Shown in pieces: positions 48,717 through 57,509 of a DNA stretch of 64,000 nt (positions within the stretch are counted from its first letter, which is position 1; every line of letters starts with the position of its first letter). The position numbers and the translations under genes are program-made. The stretch is from positions 186,001-250,000 of the forward strand of contig CAKSTW010000004.1 of assembly GCA_934501435.1 (NCBI GenBank), given 5' to 3'. The notes under the pieces are model-generated. The model saw only the letters and a program-made list of their open reading frames with translations. It ran no database searches and was not told the origin of the DNA. The stretch is from an uncultured Eubacteriales bacterium (GTDB lineage Bacteria; Bacillota; Clostridia; Oscillospirales; UBA644).

Positions 48717-49583
48717 TCAGTCTGCCTTGCCGACGGAACCGAAGAGTTCCATCTTTTCTTTGACGGTCGCTTTGATCGCTTCAAAGCCGGGAGCGAGAAG
48801 TTTTCTCGGGTCAAAGCCTTTTCCTTCAAGGTCTTTGCCCGCTTCGATATATTTTCTTGTAGCGTCTGCGAATGCGAGCTGACATTCGGTGTTGACGTTG
48901 ATTTTCGAAACGCCGAGAGAAATTGCTTTCTTTATCATATCCGCGGGGATACCCGTGCCGCCGTGGAGAACGAGGGGCATCGGGGAAGTTATTTCGCTGA
49001 TTTTTGCGAGAACGTCGAAATTGAGTCCTGCCCAGTTTGCGGGATATTTGCCGTGAATGTTGCCGATACCCGCTGCGAGCATCGAAACTCCGAGGTCTGC
49101 AATCATCTTACATTCGTTGGGGTCCGCAACTTCGCCGCCTCCGATAACTCCGTCTTCTTCGCCGCCGATAGCGCCGACTTCCGCTTCAAGGGAAAGTCCT
49201 TTTTCCTTGCAGATTGCAACGAGTTCTTTGGTCTTTTCGATGTTTTCTTCAATGGGATAATGAGAACCGTCGAACATTACCGAAGAGAAACCCGCTTCGA
49301 TACATTTCTTTGCGCCTTCATAACTTCCGTGGTCAAGATGAAGAGCGACGGGAACGGTGATTTTGAGAGAATCGACCATGGCTTTTACCATATCCGCAAC
49401 GGTCTTGAAACCGCACATATATTTGCCCGCGCCCTCGGAAACACCGAGAATAACGGGGGAACGAAGTTCTTCCGCGGTGAGAAGAACCGCTTTTGTCCAT
49501 TCAAGGTTGTTGATGTTGAAATGGCCTACGGCGTATTTGCCGGCTTTGGCCTTGTCGAGCATTTCTTTTGCTGATACTAACAT
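48717..49583 (-). CDS. fba: Class II fructose-bisphosphate aldolase
   Basis: The 288-aa zinc aldolase splits fructose-1,6-bisphosphate into DHAP and G3P in glycolysis. It shows GHFNINNLEWTKAV at the N-terminus, HLDHGSYEGAKKCI (catalytic Asp and zinc His), EAEVGAIGGEEDGV, PLVLHGGTGIP (zinc His and phosphate-binding) and VSKINVNTECQLA. It has its own promoter and a strong terminator. A tagatose-bisphosphate aldolase role is possible but less likely. Confidence 0.92.
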   Translation of the reverse strand: MLVSAKEMLDKAKAGKYAVGHFNINNLEWTKAVLLTAEELRSPVILGVSEGAGKYMCGFKTVADMVKAMVDSLKITVPVALHLDHGSYEGAKKCIEAGFSSVMFDGSHYPIEENIEKTKELVAICKEKGLSLEAEVGAIGGEEDGVIGGGEVADPNECKMIADLGVSMLAAGIGNIHGKYPANWAGLNFDVLAKISEITSPMPLVLHGGTGIPADMIKKAISLGVSKINVNTECQLAFADATRKYIEAGKDLEGKGFDPRKLLAPGFEAIKATVKEKMELFGSVGKAD

Positions 49584-49632
49584 TTTTCACTACCTCTTTC
49601 AAGGGCTTTCGCCCGATATTTCTTTCGGTCTT

Positions 49633-49661
49633 ATTTTAGCATAATAACGGCGGAATGTCAA
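49633..49661 (-). promoter_or_regulatory. Promoter of fba
   Basis: On the minus strand TTGACA (49661-49656), 17 nt, TAAAAT (49638-49633). A GGGC..GCCC hairpin lies in the leader near 49605-49616. Confidence 0.85.
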
Positions 49662-49694
49662 TCGTCCGCGAGGTTTGTTATCCTTTTGTCAAAT

Positions 49695-50414
49695 TTACTT
49701 TTTCTTTATCTTTTCGAAATATGCTTTTAAGTCGTCGGAGATGGCGCGGGTGCTTTTGAGGAAGAGTATAAAGTGCGTTTTCTCCGCAAGTTCTTCGTTC
49801 TTTTTTCTTATCGAACTCTTCAGTTCTTCGTATTTTACGACGATATCTTTGTCGGTTGCGAATTTGCGTATTTTTGCGACAATGTTCATCGAATGAGCAA
49901 AGTCGATAACCATTATTCCGTAGATAAAGCCGATGACGAACGAAAAGGAAAGGTGAGAGGCGAGCCACTCGACGCCGCCCGAAATGGCGGGGTGGATAAG
50001 GAAAAAGTAGATTGCCGAAAGCAGCGCCCAGAAAAACGAGAATTTCGGGCAGATTATTCCCTGAATATTGCCTTTTTCCTTTGAATAGTCCCACAACTTT
50101 ATTTTCATGCCCTTTATGAAGATTATTCCGGCAATATATTCTATAAAGGTTATGACCGCCGCCATTATCGCGAAAAGAAGAATTCTCTGCCACCATTCGC
50201 TCCCGAAAAGCGGAGAAAGAAAACGGGCGGAAAGGTAAAGAGTGACGGTCGAAAAGCCGTAAAGCGGCAGATAAGGGCCTTCAAGAAAGCCCGGATTTAT
50301 CCATTTTCTTTCGGGATTTGCCGAAGAAAAAAATCTGCGGAAAATAACTTCGATTATCCAGCCCGTCATGCTTCCCAGAAGAAAAAGAAACGCCACCGTA
50401 AGAAAAATATTCAT
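49695..50414 (-). CDS. Putative ABC transporter permease, CmpB-type membrane protein
   Basis: The 239-aa protein has about five hydrophobic helices and a C-terminal coiled, Lys/Glu-rich tail of 60 residues. The segments GSMTGWIIEVIFRRF and INPGFLEGPYLPLYGF are the hallmark of the family annotated as putative ABC transporter permease (CmpB-like). No ATPase partner is nearby and the annotation is loose, so transport is not established. Confidence 0.75.
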   Translation of the reverse strand: MNIFLTVAFLFLLGSMTGWIIEVIFRRFFSSANPERKWINPGFLEGPYLPLYGFSTVTLYLSARFLSPLFGSEWWQRILLFAIMAAVITFIEYIAGIIFIKGMKIKLWDYSKEKGNIQGIICPKFSFFWALLSAIYFFLIHPAISGGVEWLASHLSFSFVIGFIYGIMVIDFAHSMNIVAKIRKFATDKDIVVKYEELKSSIRKKNEELAEKTHFILFLKSTRAISDDLKAYFEKIKKK

Positions 50415-50430
50415 GATTGCCCCCTTAAAT

Positions 50431-51111
50431 CTACGCCGTAACTATGCGGTTTTTGATCTTTTCCATTTTTTCGTCAAGCGCCGCTATCGTTTCCGCACAT
50501 TCCGCAAGGCTCTGCGATATTTCGGCTGCCTCCTCCGGCGCTATGTCTTTTTTATACTGAAGTTTATGGTCGAGACTTGCCCAGAAGTCCATCGCGATCG
50601 TCCGGAGTTGAACTTCGGTCTTGACAAGCCTCTTTTCGTTTTCGAGAAATATGGGAACTTCGACTATCAGATGAAGACTGCGGTATCCGCTCTTTTTCGG
50701 ATTTTTTATGTAGTCCTTTTTTTCGATAAGGCGAATGTCGTCCTGCTTGAGAAGACAGTCGGCAAGGGTGTAAATGTCTTCCGGGAACGAGCATATTATC
50801 CGTATTCCCGCAACGTCATAGATGTTTTCCTCTATCGAGGCTATCGTCATGGGAAGACCTTTTCTTTTTAATTTTCCCGCAAGACTTTCGGGACTTTTCA
50901 ATCTTGTTTTTATTCCCTCGATGGGATTGCGGTCGTGCTGGAGCGAAAACTGCTCGTCGAGGACTTTGAATTTCGTCTCAATTTCCATCATCGCGCATTT
51001 ATAGTAAGTCATAAGTCTCTGGTAAGGCAGGGTATTCTGTTTGATAAAATCGAGGATATCGCTTGTTATAAGTTCCCCGATTATCCTGTTTTTCAAATTG
51101 CTTATGGGCAT
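50431..51111 (-). CDS. Small alarmone synthetase (RelQ/RelP-type GTP pyrophosphokinase)
   Basis: The 226-aa protein contains a (p)ppGpp synthetase domain without the HD hydrolase or ACT domains. Motifs are IKTRLKSPESLAGKL, YDVAGIRIICSFPEDIYTLA, NPKKSGYRSLHLIVEVP and EVQLRTIAMDFWASLDHK. It makes (p)ppGpp from ATP and GTP or GDP under wall or other stress. The ATG at 51111 has GAGGTG 7 nt upstream; a longer reading from 51174 lacks a site. With the Rel tail at the start of the window and obg and gmk, it completes an alarmone module. Confidence 0.9.
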   Translation of the reverse strand: MPISNLKNRIIGELITSDILDFIKQNTLPYQRLMTYYKCAMMEIETKFKVLDEQFSLQHDRNPIEGIKTRLKSPESLAGKLKRKGLPMTIASIEENIYDVAGIRIICSFPEDIYTLADCLLKQDDIRLIEKKDYIKNPKKSGYRSLHLIVEVPIFLENEKRLVKTEVQLRTIAMDFWASLDHKLQYKKDIAPEEAAEISQSLAECAETIAALDEKMEKIKNRIVTA

Positions 51112-51187
51112 TTTTGTCACCTCGAAACAATTATACCGTTTCTTTAGGGGAATTCCGTGAAAAAAAGCGGTCAAAAGACCGCTTTCG

Positions 51188-51958
51188 TCAAAACAGATAT
51201 TTAATCATTGTCATATACGGCTCTATGTCCTGTTTGACCGCTTCCGAAATTTCGGGTTCCTCCGTCGCTTTATCCTCAAACGGAAAACTCAGCCAGTCTT
51301 TCGAAAGAATATCTCCCGCCGCGACGTTGTGCAGAATGTAAAGGTGACCGGGTTTGTATTCCGCTCTCACCGATCCTTCTCCGCAAAGATCGTATCTTTC
51401 CGCTTTGGTTATTATCTCCGCGGCGGTCTTTTCGTCAAGGTCAGTTTTTATATCGAAAAATCTGCCTCTGAAAACGTAGTCCTTTTCGGTATCGCTTTTG
51501 GCGTGTTTTCCCTTTGAAACGTTCAGCAGATTATAAACGCCGAGGTCGCAGAACGTTATCTCGCAGTCCCGCAGATATCCCGAAAAAGTTCTTCTGCCGT
51601 CAACGTCCGTCCATTGCAGGTTGTTGAAAAAACCCGTTTTCGATATATATTCGCGGTTAAAGGCAAACTTTTCCGATTTTACGCCGTTCAAGTGCTTTGC
51701 GATTTCGGGGATAACGAAATTCTCAACGTACAGCGTGTCCGCTTTTTTCGCAGAATGGCGGTCGGTGAAAACCGACAGAAAAAGAAGGGCTGCGCCTACG
51801 GCGAAAACTGCGACGCCGATGCCCGTGTATTCGGGATATATTGCGATCCCGAGAAGCCCGAGGCACATAAGCGCGCAGCTCAGCGACAACAGTAAAATAC
51901 CCGACCGGGATTTTTCATAGTCTTTTCTTATCTCGGAAATTACGCTTTCTTTATTCAT
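51188..51958 (-). CDS. Two-pass membrane protein (DUF3137-like)
   Basis: The 256-aa protein has two adjacent hydrophobic helices (about 20-41 and 45-65) and then a soluble domain of about 190 residues with VFRGRFFDIKTD, which resembles the FRG.F segment of DUF3137 proteins. Function is unknown. It lies 76 nt upstream of the alarmone synthetase on the same strand. Family assignment is tentative. Confidence 0.55.
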   Translation of the reverse strand: MNKESVISEIRKDYEKSRSGILLLSLSCALMCLGLLGIAIYPEYTGIGVAVFAVGAALLFLSVFTDRHSAKKADTLYVENFVIPEIAKHLNGVKSEKFAFNREYISKTGFFNNLQWTDVDGRRTFSGYLRDCEITFCDLGVYNLLNVSKGKHAKSDTEKDYVFRGRFFDIKTDLDEKTAAEIITKAERYDLCGEGSVRAEYKPGHLYILHNVAAGDILSKDWLSFPFEDKATEEPEISEAVKQDIEPYMTMIKYLF

Positions 51959-52039
51959 ACTCTGCCGCCTTTCTTTAACACTTCCATTAAAGTATAGCAG
52001 ATTTTATTCGGATTTTCAACTGTATAATGCAAAATGCGG

Positions 52040-52068
52040 TTGAAAAATTTGTGTTTTTATGTTAAAAT
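52040..52068 (+). promoter_or_regulatory. Promoter of the YgjV-like gene
   Basis: TTGAAA (52040-52045), 17 nt, TAAAAT (52063-52068). Confidence 0.75.
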
Positions 52069-52098
52069 TGCAATACGGATTACATGGGAGGCGGTTTT

Positions 52099-52644
52099 AT
52101 GGGTGAAATTTTCGGAAATATAACGCTGTTTGATGTTTTTGTTCAGCTTCTCGGTTTCGGAGCCATGGCGCTCGGAATAGGTTCGTATCAGGCCAAGACG
52201 CGGCGCGGAATTCTCTTTATGCAGCTTGCCGCGGCAGTATTGTGGTCAACTCAGTTTTTCTTCCTTAAAAGTTATACGGGCGCCGCGCTGAATATCGTCT
52301 CGATAGTAAGAAATCTTGTCTATATGCAGAAAGAAAAGCACGCGTGGGCGCGTTCGAAATATGTCCCGATAATAACCGCTGCGGCGTTTATCCTTTGCGG
52401 AATTCTTACGTGGAACGGAATAATGAGCATTTTCCCGACCGCCGCAATGGTGCTGTCGTCGGTCTCTCTTTATGTGACCGAGGAGCGGAAAATAAGGATA
52501 ATTTCTCTTTTCGTCTCTCCGCTGTGGCTCGTTTACGACGCATGGTCTTTTTCGATTGGCGGAACCGTCTCCGAGATCTTTACGATAATTTCGATCCTTA
52601 TTGCGATGTGGCGGTTCGGAAAAAAGAAAACAGATAATATATAG
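52099..52644 (+). CDS. YgjV-family inner membrane protein
   Basis: The 181-aa protein has about five to six hydrophobic helices. LFDVFVQLLGFGAMALGIGS and the Q-K-R.G motif YQAKTRRGILFMQL are typical of YgjV-type proteins; SPLWLVYDAWSFSIGGTVSE matches the conserved C-terminal part. Function is unknown. The ATG at 52099 is chosen because GGAGG lies 7 nt upstream; the earlier ATG at 52084 overlaps that site. Confidence 0.82.
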   Translation: MGEIFGNITLFDVFVQLLGFGAMALGIGSYQAKTRRGILFMQLAAAVLWSTQFFFLKSYTGAALNIVSIVRNLVYMQKEKHAWARSKYVPIITAAAFILCGILTWNGIMSIFPTAAMVLSSVSLYVTEERKIRIISLFVSPLWLVYDAWSFSIGGTVSEIFTIISILIAMWRFGKKKTDNI

Positions 52645-52698
52645 TGTTGTCTTTTACGGAAAAACCGTTGTCCCTTTGTCATTATTTTACTAAACCCA

Positions 52699-52727
52699 TT
52701 GACAATCGGAAACAGCGCGAATATAAT
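52699..52727 (+). promoter_or_regulatory. Promoter of the lipoprotein cluster
   Basis: TTGACA (52699-52704), 17 nt, TATAAT (52722-52727), a perfect consensus 32 nt before the first gene. Confidence 0.92.
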
Positions 52728-52759
52728 AGAGATAAAGTATATATCCGGAGGAAAATACT

Positions 52760-53998
52760 ATGAAAAAGGTGATCGCCCTTGCGGTTTCCCTGTTATTTGT
52801 ACTTGTACTGTTTGTCTGCTGCGACAAAGAAATAAAAGTCACCGAAAAAACCGTAAAAGACCTTGCAAAGTCGGCGATCGAGGCGGATTTCTATTCCTGC
52901 CACTCGTATTTTTATGATATCGAAAAAGATGAGGACGGCGTTCCCGTATCTTATCCGACCGATGAGACCAATTTCTTCGGCTTTTTCAAAATAACGACCC
53001 CGATGACCCTTGACGAACTCAATAAGTCCGCGGAAAAATACCAAAAAGGCGCGGAACTTACGACAGAAAGATTTATCGCCGAAAAAGACGGCGAACTTTA
53101 CGCCATGAATATTGAAGGCAACCTGATTGAAACAATGCTCGATATAAACAGTATTCGGCTTGTCAGGCAGGACGGCGATATTTATTATGTTGCGGCAGAT
53201 CAGTATATGTATGTTGACGGCTGTGAAAACGAGGACGGAAGCCCGAATTATATAAATACTTATACTTACAAAATGAAAGCCGCCGGCGGCATCCTTCAGA
53301 TACAGGATCCTCCTGAAATTAAGGAAGAAACTCCTTTGAATACCGGTAAAGATATTAAAGTTATAGGCAGCTTCGATAAATTTTTCGGACCTGTCAATGA
53401 AAGAGAGCATCGCAGAATTGACGATAAAAAGATAGAAGCACTCGCAAAGAGATCGATAGAAAGCGGCTTTTACCTCGCAAGGTCTTATTACTATGATGTG
53501 GAAAAAGACGAAAACGGAAAACCTGTGGAATATAAAGATATTACAGACACAAACGACGAATATCTGAGTTATTTCAAAATTACGACCGCGATAACCGAAG
53601 AAGAGATCGAAAAATATGCCGAAAAATATCAGGTCGGCTTCGAAAAATTTGTAAATAAAGATGTGTTTGTTCAAAAAGACGGCAACTTATATGTCCAAAA
53701 TCTGATGAACAGTACGGGCGAAGAGATATTTGATCTGAACAGCGTTAAACTTAAAGGAAGTTCAACCGACGGATATTATATTTCCGTTGATGTTTACGGC
53801 GATCTCGGAAGAGATTCGTTGGAATATTCTCAAACTTATATTTACCGCATGAAAGTTGTAAACGGAGTTCTTCAGATTCAGAACTCCTTCGGAGGCTATG
53901 CCTTTTCCGAAGAACTTACTCCCGTCAATTCGGAAGGCGACAGAAACTTTATAGGCAGCTTTGATAAATTCCTCGGAAGACTGCCGGAAAGGAAATAA
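52760..53998 (+). CDS. Secreted protein with two tandem copies of the cluster's lipoprotein domain
   Basis: A 412-aa protein starting with a signal sequence (KKVIALAVSLLFVLVLFVCC). The lipobox is atypical, since Val or Cys stands where Gly/Ala/Ser is usual. Two domain copies follow (about 25-210 and 215-410), each with a start like EADFYSCHSYFYDIEKDEDG, an IYYVAADQY/YYISVDVY strand, a GILQIQ segment and an end GSFDKF(F/L)G. The same domain occurs once in each of the next three genes. I do not recognise a named family. CGGAGG precedes the ATG. Confidence 0.7.
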   Translation: MKKVIALAVSLLFVLVLFVCCDKEIKVTEKTVKDLAKSAIEADFYSCHSYFYDIEKDEDGVPVSYPTDETNFFGFFKITTPMTLDELNKSAEKYQKGAELTTERFIAEKDGELYAMNIEGNLIETMLDINSIRLVRQDGDIYYVAADQYMYVDGCENEDGSPNYINTYTYKMKAAGGILQIQDPPEIKEETPLNTGKDIKVIGSFDKFFGPVNEREHRRIDDKKIEALAKRSIESGFYLARSYYYDVEKDENGKPVEYKDITDTNDEYLSYFKITTAITEEEIEKYAEKYQVGFEKFVNKDVFVQKDGNLYVQNLMNSTGEEIFDLNSVKLKGSSTDGYYISVDVYGDLGRDSLEYSQTYIYRMKVVNGVLQIQNSFGGYAFSEELTPVNSEGDRNFIGSFDKFLGRLPERK

Positions 53999-54021
53999 TA
54001 TATTCAAAAGGAGTTTATAAT

Positions 54022-54642
54022 ATGAAAAACAAATTTTTATCCGTTATTTCTCTGCTTTTTGCTTTAATTTTGCTTGCCGGCTGCGGGAAATCCGAAGTTA
54101 CCGAAGCGAATGTGAAAGAGCTGTTTATGCCGACAGTCGAATGTTTTGAATATTATAACGGATCGGCCCTTTACGAGCTTGAAAGAGACGAAAACGGTCA
54201 GCTGATAAGCTACGGCGAAACCGAGGGCTATATGCCCATTTATAAAGTTGTGGGGTTTGACAGCTACGATCAGATCGTTGCGGAATACAGAAAATATATT
54301 TCGGACGATATCGACAGCGTGAACTTTCCGATGAAAAATTCTTTCCGAGAATCCGACAGCGGTCTTTTGGTCGCGCGGTACGACGGCGGATCAATATCTT
54401 TTGACCCCGAATCGATTAAGCTTGAAAAAGAGGAAAACGGAAAGTATTATATTTCCGTAGACGAATACGAGCCGTCAAATACGGATAATTTCGATTATGT
54501 CGATACTCTTCTTGTTACCGCAACATATAAGGACGGAATTCTATATTGCGAAAAGGCGGAACGGTGTTATGACGAAAAGAAAAAAGATGTATTGGTTCGC
54601 CCTGAAAATGAATTGCTATCGACTTATCAGAAATTTCAGTAA
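54022..54642 (+). CDS. Lipoprotein, paralogue of the 52.7-56.5 kb family
   Basis: The 206-aa protein has a perfect lipoprotein signal SLLFALILLAGCGKS (Cys about 20) and a single copy of the cluster domain: VTEANVKELFMPTVECFEYY, LERDENGQ, KYYISVDEYEP and a shortened end without the GFDKF motif. AAAGGAG lies 11 nt before the ATG. A 50-bp stretch of its signal region is identical to that of the next gene, showing recent exchange. Function unknown. Confidence 0.75.
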   Translation: MKNKFLSVISLLFALILLAGCGKSEVTEANVKELFMPTVECFEYYNGSALYELERDENGQLISYGETEGYMPIYKVVGFDSYDQIVAEYRKYISDDIDSVNFPMKNSFRESDSGLLVARYDGGSISFDPESIKLEKEENGKYYISVDEYEPSNTDNFDYVDTLLVTATYKDGILYCEKAERCYDEKKKDVLVRPENELLSTYQKFQ

Positions 54643-54669
54643 ACGGTAATATGGCAGATTATAATCAAG

Positions 54670-55377
54670 TTGAATAAACCGAAAGGGTGTTATAATATAA
54701 AAAAAAGAATTTTATCTGTTATTTCTCTGCTTTTTGCTTTAATTTTGCTTGCCGGCTGCGGGAAATCGGTCAAAGTCACCGAAGAAAATGTAAAAGAATT
54801 ATTTACTCCCACGCTGGAAGCCGACGTTTATATGTACGGTTCCGCTTTTTACAGCGTTGAAAAAGATGAAAAGGGTTATCCGGAATTATACAAAGTAACC
54901 GACGATTTTTCCGGTTATAAAATAACGGAAAAGACTGCCGTTGACGAAATTTTCGAAAAGGTCGCCAAATATGAAAAGAGAAATTCCGAGCTGACAGAAA
55001 GCGAAAAAGAGGCGTTTCTCGAAAAGGACGGAACTCTTTATGTCGACATGATCGGCGTATACGGAGGCTTTGAAGCGATTTACGACCTTAACAGCATAAG
55101 GCTTGAAAAAACCGACGGCGATAATTATTATATTTCCGTAGACGTATATGCTTATCCCGACCTTGCAGCCCAAATTAACCCCAAGAAATCTGATACCCCC
55201 GATTTTTATGCAAAAGAAACATATACCGTTAAAGAGGTTGACGGGGTTTTGCAGATACAGGATTCCGGGATCGAAAAGAACGCAGATCCGATAAACGATC
55301 CGACAAACTGCGAATTCATCGGCGGATTTGATAAATTCTGGGGCGATGTTATTTCAAGAGAGGGAGCCGTCGGATAA
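54670..55377 (+). CDS. Mosaic lipoprotein gene with no normal start codon
   Basis: The frame is open from TTG 54670, but that codon has no ribosome site. By comparison with the gene at 54022 (TTTATAATATG) the start position here is ATA at 54697, the ATG having changed to ATA. The product has the signal of the 54022 gene (LLFALILLAGCGKS) and a body identical over 202 residues to that of the 55813 gene. It is therefore a fusion of two paralogues and may be silent or poorly translated. CDS ends are certain at the stop, uncertain at the start. Confidence 0.6.
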   Translation: MNKPKGCYNIKKRILSVISLLFALILLAGCGKSVKVTEENVKELFTPTLEADVYMYGSAFYSVEKDEKGYPELYKVTDDFSGYKITEKTAVDEIFEKVAKYEKRNSELTESEKEAFLEKDGTLYVDMIGVYGGFEAIYDLNSIRLEKTDGDNYYISVDVYAYPDLAAQINPKKSDTPDFYAKETYTVKEVDGVLQIQDSGIEKNADPINDPTNCEFIGGFDKFWGDVISREGAVG

Positions 55378-55559
55378 AATAAATAATAAGGCAAAAAGGG
55401 TGCACCGAAGTGCACCCTTGATTGTTATTTGTGATACTGAACTATCTGATAACTGCCGTCGCTTCCTCCGAAGTCGGAAACTCGCCAATAATCGGGTCTT
55501 ATAGTATTATTTATATAATCATATCCATTGCCTCCGGGATCTAATGCATACACAATATC
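54770..55559. repeat. Direct duplication, copy 1 (790 bp)
   Basis: Bases 54770-55559 recur at 55892-56681, offset 1122. I found four single-base differences, all transitions and all within 55480-55555 (the peptidase part); the lipoprotein part appears identical. Copy 1 spans the lipoprotein body, a terminator and 45 codons of the peptidase 3' end. Confidence 0.92.
55396..55419. terminator. Hairpin after the mosaic lipoprotein gene
   Basis: A 10-bp perfect stem (AAGGGTGCAC / GTGCACCCTT) with loop CGAA. The identical copy at 56518-56541 ends the intact lipoprotein and peptidase genes, which converge on it. Confidence 0.85.
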
Positions 55560-55575
55560 CTAATCTTCCGCGACG
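55425..55575 (-). pseudogene. Truncated C39-like peptidase remnant
   Basis: Minus-strand 55559-55425 encodes the last 45 residues of the peptidase at 56547 (DIVYALDPGGNGYDYINN to the stop). At 55560 the sequence jumps to CTAATCTTCCGCG, which matches the N-terminal coding part of the same peptidase family, so an internal deletion has fused the two ends. The rest of the 55378-55812 gap holds only the hairpin and the promoter at 55686. Confidence 0.8.
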
Positions 55576-55685
55576 GAATAAAAAAAGAACTTTTGTAATG
55601 GAAATTTATAAAAAATGTGCTGAAATTATAGGCATTATGTGAGTATGACAACACATTTTTCGACAAAAATCGACATAAATCTCCC

Positions 55686-55714
55686 TTGACAACAGTGTTT
55701 TTTTGTTATATACT
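55686..55714 (+). promoter_or_regulatory. Promoter of the 55813 lipoprotein gene
   Basis: TTGACA (55686-55691), 17 nt, TATACT (55709-55714). Confidence 0.85.
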
Positions 55715-55812
55715 ATTTTTGAAAATTAAACATATAATATTACGGAACAATTTTCTTGCGTTTTCCCCGTGCATATTATTTTTACAATAAAATTGATATG
55801 GAGTGTATCGTA

Positions 55813-56499
55813 ATGAAAATCAGGAAATTCACAGCGTTGTTATTCGCAATTCTGTTGACGGCTCTGCTTTTTTCGGGCTGCAACAAAAATCTCAAAGTCA
55901 CCGAAGAAAATGTAAAAGAATTATTTACTCCCACGCTGGAAGCCGACGTTTATATGTACGGTTCCGCTTTTTACAGCGTTGAAAAAGATGAAAAGGGTTA
56001 TCCGGAATTATACAAAGTAACCGACGATTTTTCCGGTTATAAAATAACGGAAAAGACTGCCGTTGACGAAATTTTCGAAAAGGTCGCCAAATATGAAAAG
56101 AGAAATTCCGAGCTGACAGAAAGCGAAAAAGAGGCGTTTCTCGAAAAGGACGGAACTCTTTATGTCGACATGATCGGCGTATACGGAGGCTTTGAAGCGA
56201 TTTACGACCTTAACAGCATAAGGCTTGAAAAAACCGACGGCGATAATTATTATATTTCCGTAGACGTATATGCTTATCCCGACCTTGCAGCCCAAATTAA
56301 CCCCAAGAAATCTGATACCCCCGATTTTTATGCAAAAGAAACATATACCGTTAAAGAGGTTGACGGGGTTTTGCAGATACAGGATTCCGGGATCGAAAAG
56401 AACGCAGATCCGATAAACGATCCGACAAACTGCGAATTCATCGGCGGATTTGATAAATTCTGGGGCGATGTTATTTCAAGAGAGGGAGCCGTCGGATAA
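55813..56499 (+). CDS. Lipoprotein, intact parent of the duplicated body
   Basis: A 228-aa lipoprotein with signal FAILLTALLFSGCNKN (Cys about 22) and one copy of the cluster domain: VTEENVKELFTPTLEADVYM, YSVEKDEKGYPELY, DNYYISVDVYAYPD, GVLQIQDSGIE and FIGGFDKFWG. The ATG at 55813 has GGAG 8 nt upstream. It has its own promoter. Its stop lies 18 nt before the hairpin shared with the convergent peptidase gene. Function unknown. Confidence 0.78.
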   Translation: MKIRKFTALLFAILLTALLFSGCNKNLKVTEENVKELFTPTLEADVYMYGSAFYSVEKDEKGYPELYKVTDDFSGYKITEKTAVDEIFEKVAKYEKRNSELTESEKEAFLEKDGTLYVDMIGVYGGFEAIYDLNSIRLEKTDGDNYYISVDVYAYPDLAAQINPKKSDTPDFYAKETYTVKEVDGVLQIQDSGIEKNADPINDPTNCEFIGGFDKFWGDVISREGAVG

Positions 56500-56681
56500 A
56501 ATAAATAATAAGGCAAAAAGGGTGCACCGAAGTGCACCCTTGATTGTTATTTGTGATACTGAACTATCTGATAACTGCCGTCGCTTCCTCCGAAGTTGGA
56601 AACTCGCCAATAATTGGGTCTTATAGTATTATTTATATAATCATATCCATTGCCTCCGGGGTCTAATGCGTACACAATATC
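55892..56681. repeat. Direct duplication, copy 2 (790 bp)
   Basis: This is the parental copy of 54770-55559: it contains the intact lipoprotein body, hairpin and intact 3' end of the C39-like peptidase gene. The sequence before it (signal peptide) and after it (rest of the peptidase) is unique. Confidence 0.92.
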
Positions 56682-57455
56682 GGTCGAATTGTCAAGCTCA
56701 TATACTACAATATAGTGTGAATTGCCGTTTGGTGTAGAAACTCTTACTATAGGAGGTGCATATGTAGACGGATTATAGCGATAATTGTCAATACATTCTT
56801 CAAGATCGCTGAGGGTGTGCTTTTTTGAACATGTTACTCCATATTTTTCCCAGTTTGCGAAGAATGGTTTTGTTTTTAACTGTACATTTCGGTTTATAAG
56901 CTGTAACGGTGTCTTGGCGATACCTATATTAGATAGTGCCATTGATATACAAGCCATAGAACAGCCATATTCTTCGGAATCCTTAGCATAACTTCCCCAA
57001 AGAGAAGCATTCCAGTCCGGATCATTATGCATTTGTGCTATACGCTCGGGGAGTACCGCAATCGGATATCCTGTAGCAGCTTTTCCGCCGCTGAAAAAAC
57101 TCATGCTTGCCTTTTCTTCGCCTGAAATGTCGGAAACTGTCGCAACGCTTTTATTTCCGCTCTTTTCGACGCCTTCAAGTTCCGGCTCTATAACGACGAT
57201 TCTGTCGTCGGAGACGCCGACAACGGCGAAACCGTCGTTTGCGTAGGTCTGTGCTTCTTCTTCGGTGCAGGCTTCCCAGCCGAGATAGTCTCCGCCGGAA
57301 AGCGCTTCTCTTATTGCGGAGGGCTCAGTTTCCGGCAGGGATATTCCGCGATTGTTCAGAATTTTTATCGCAGTCTTGACCGAATTTTCCGAATCTTCCG
57401 CAGCAAGAAATTTTACGGTGTGATCAATAATGTTTTTGTACTGTGTAGTTGTCAT
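56547..57455 (-). CDS. C39-like cysteine peptidase domain protein
   Basis: The 302-aa protein has a C-terminal papain-like C39-type domain: MHNDPDWNASLWGSY, EYGCSMACISMAL (Cys165), GNSHYIVVYELD (His247) and YALDPGG (Asp265), a complete catalytic triad pattern. The N-terminal 140 residues are a separate region with LSGGDYLGWEACTEEEAQTY and FAVVGVSDDRIVVIEPE, which may bind peptidoglycan or cargo. There is no signal peptide, so it is either cytoplasmic or exported by another route. It is convergent with the lipoprotein genes and shares a promoter motif with the next gene. AAGGGAAGGAAAAA precedes the ATG. Confidence 0.75.
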   Translation of the reverse strand: MTTTQYKNIIDHTVKFLAAEDSENSVKTAIKILNNRGISLPETEPSAIREALSGGDYLGWEACTEEEAQTYANDGFAVVGVSDDRIVVIEPELEGVEKSGNKSVATVSDISGEEKASMSFFSGGKAATGYPIAVLPERIAQMHNDPDWNASLWGSYAKDSEEYGCSMACISMALSNIGIAKTPLQLINRNVQLKTKPFFANWEKYGVTCSKKHTLSDLEECIDNYRYNPSTYAPPIVRVSTPNGNSHYIVVYELDNSTDIVYALDPGGNGYDYINNTIRPNYWRVSNFGGSDGSYQIVQYHK

Positions 57456-57509
57456 TTTTTCCTTCCCTTTCTTTTGTTTTGTTTGTGTTTTTTTGCAGCT
57501 GCAGGAACT

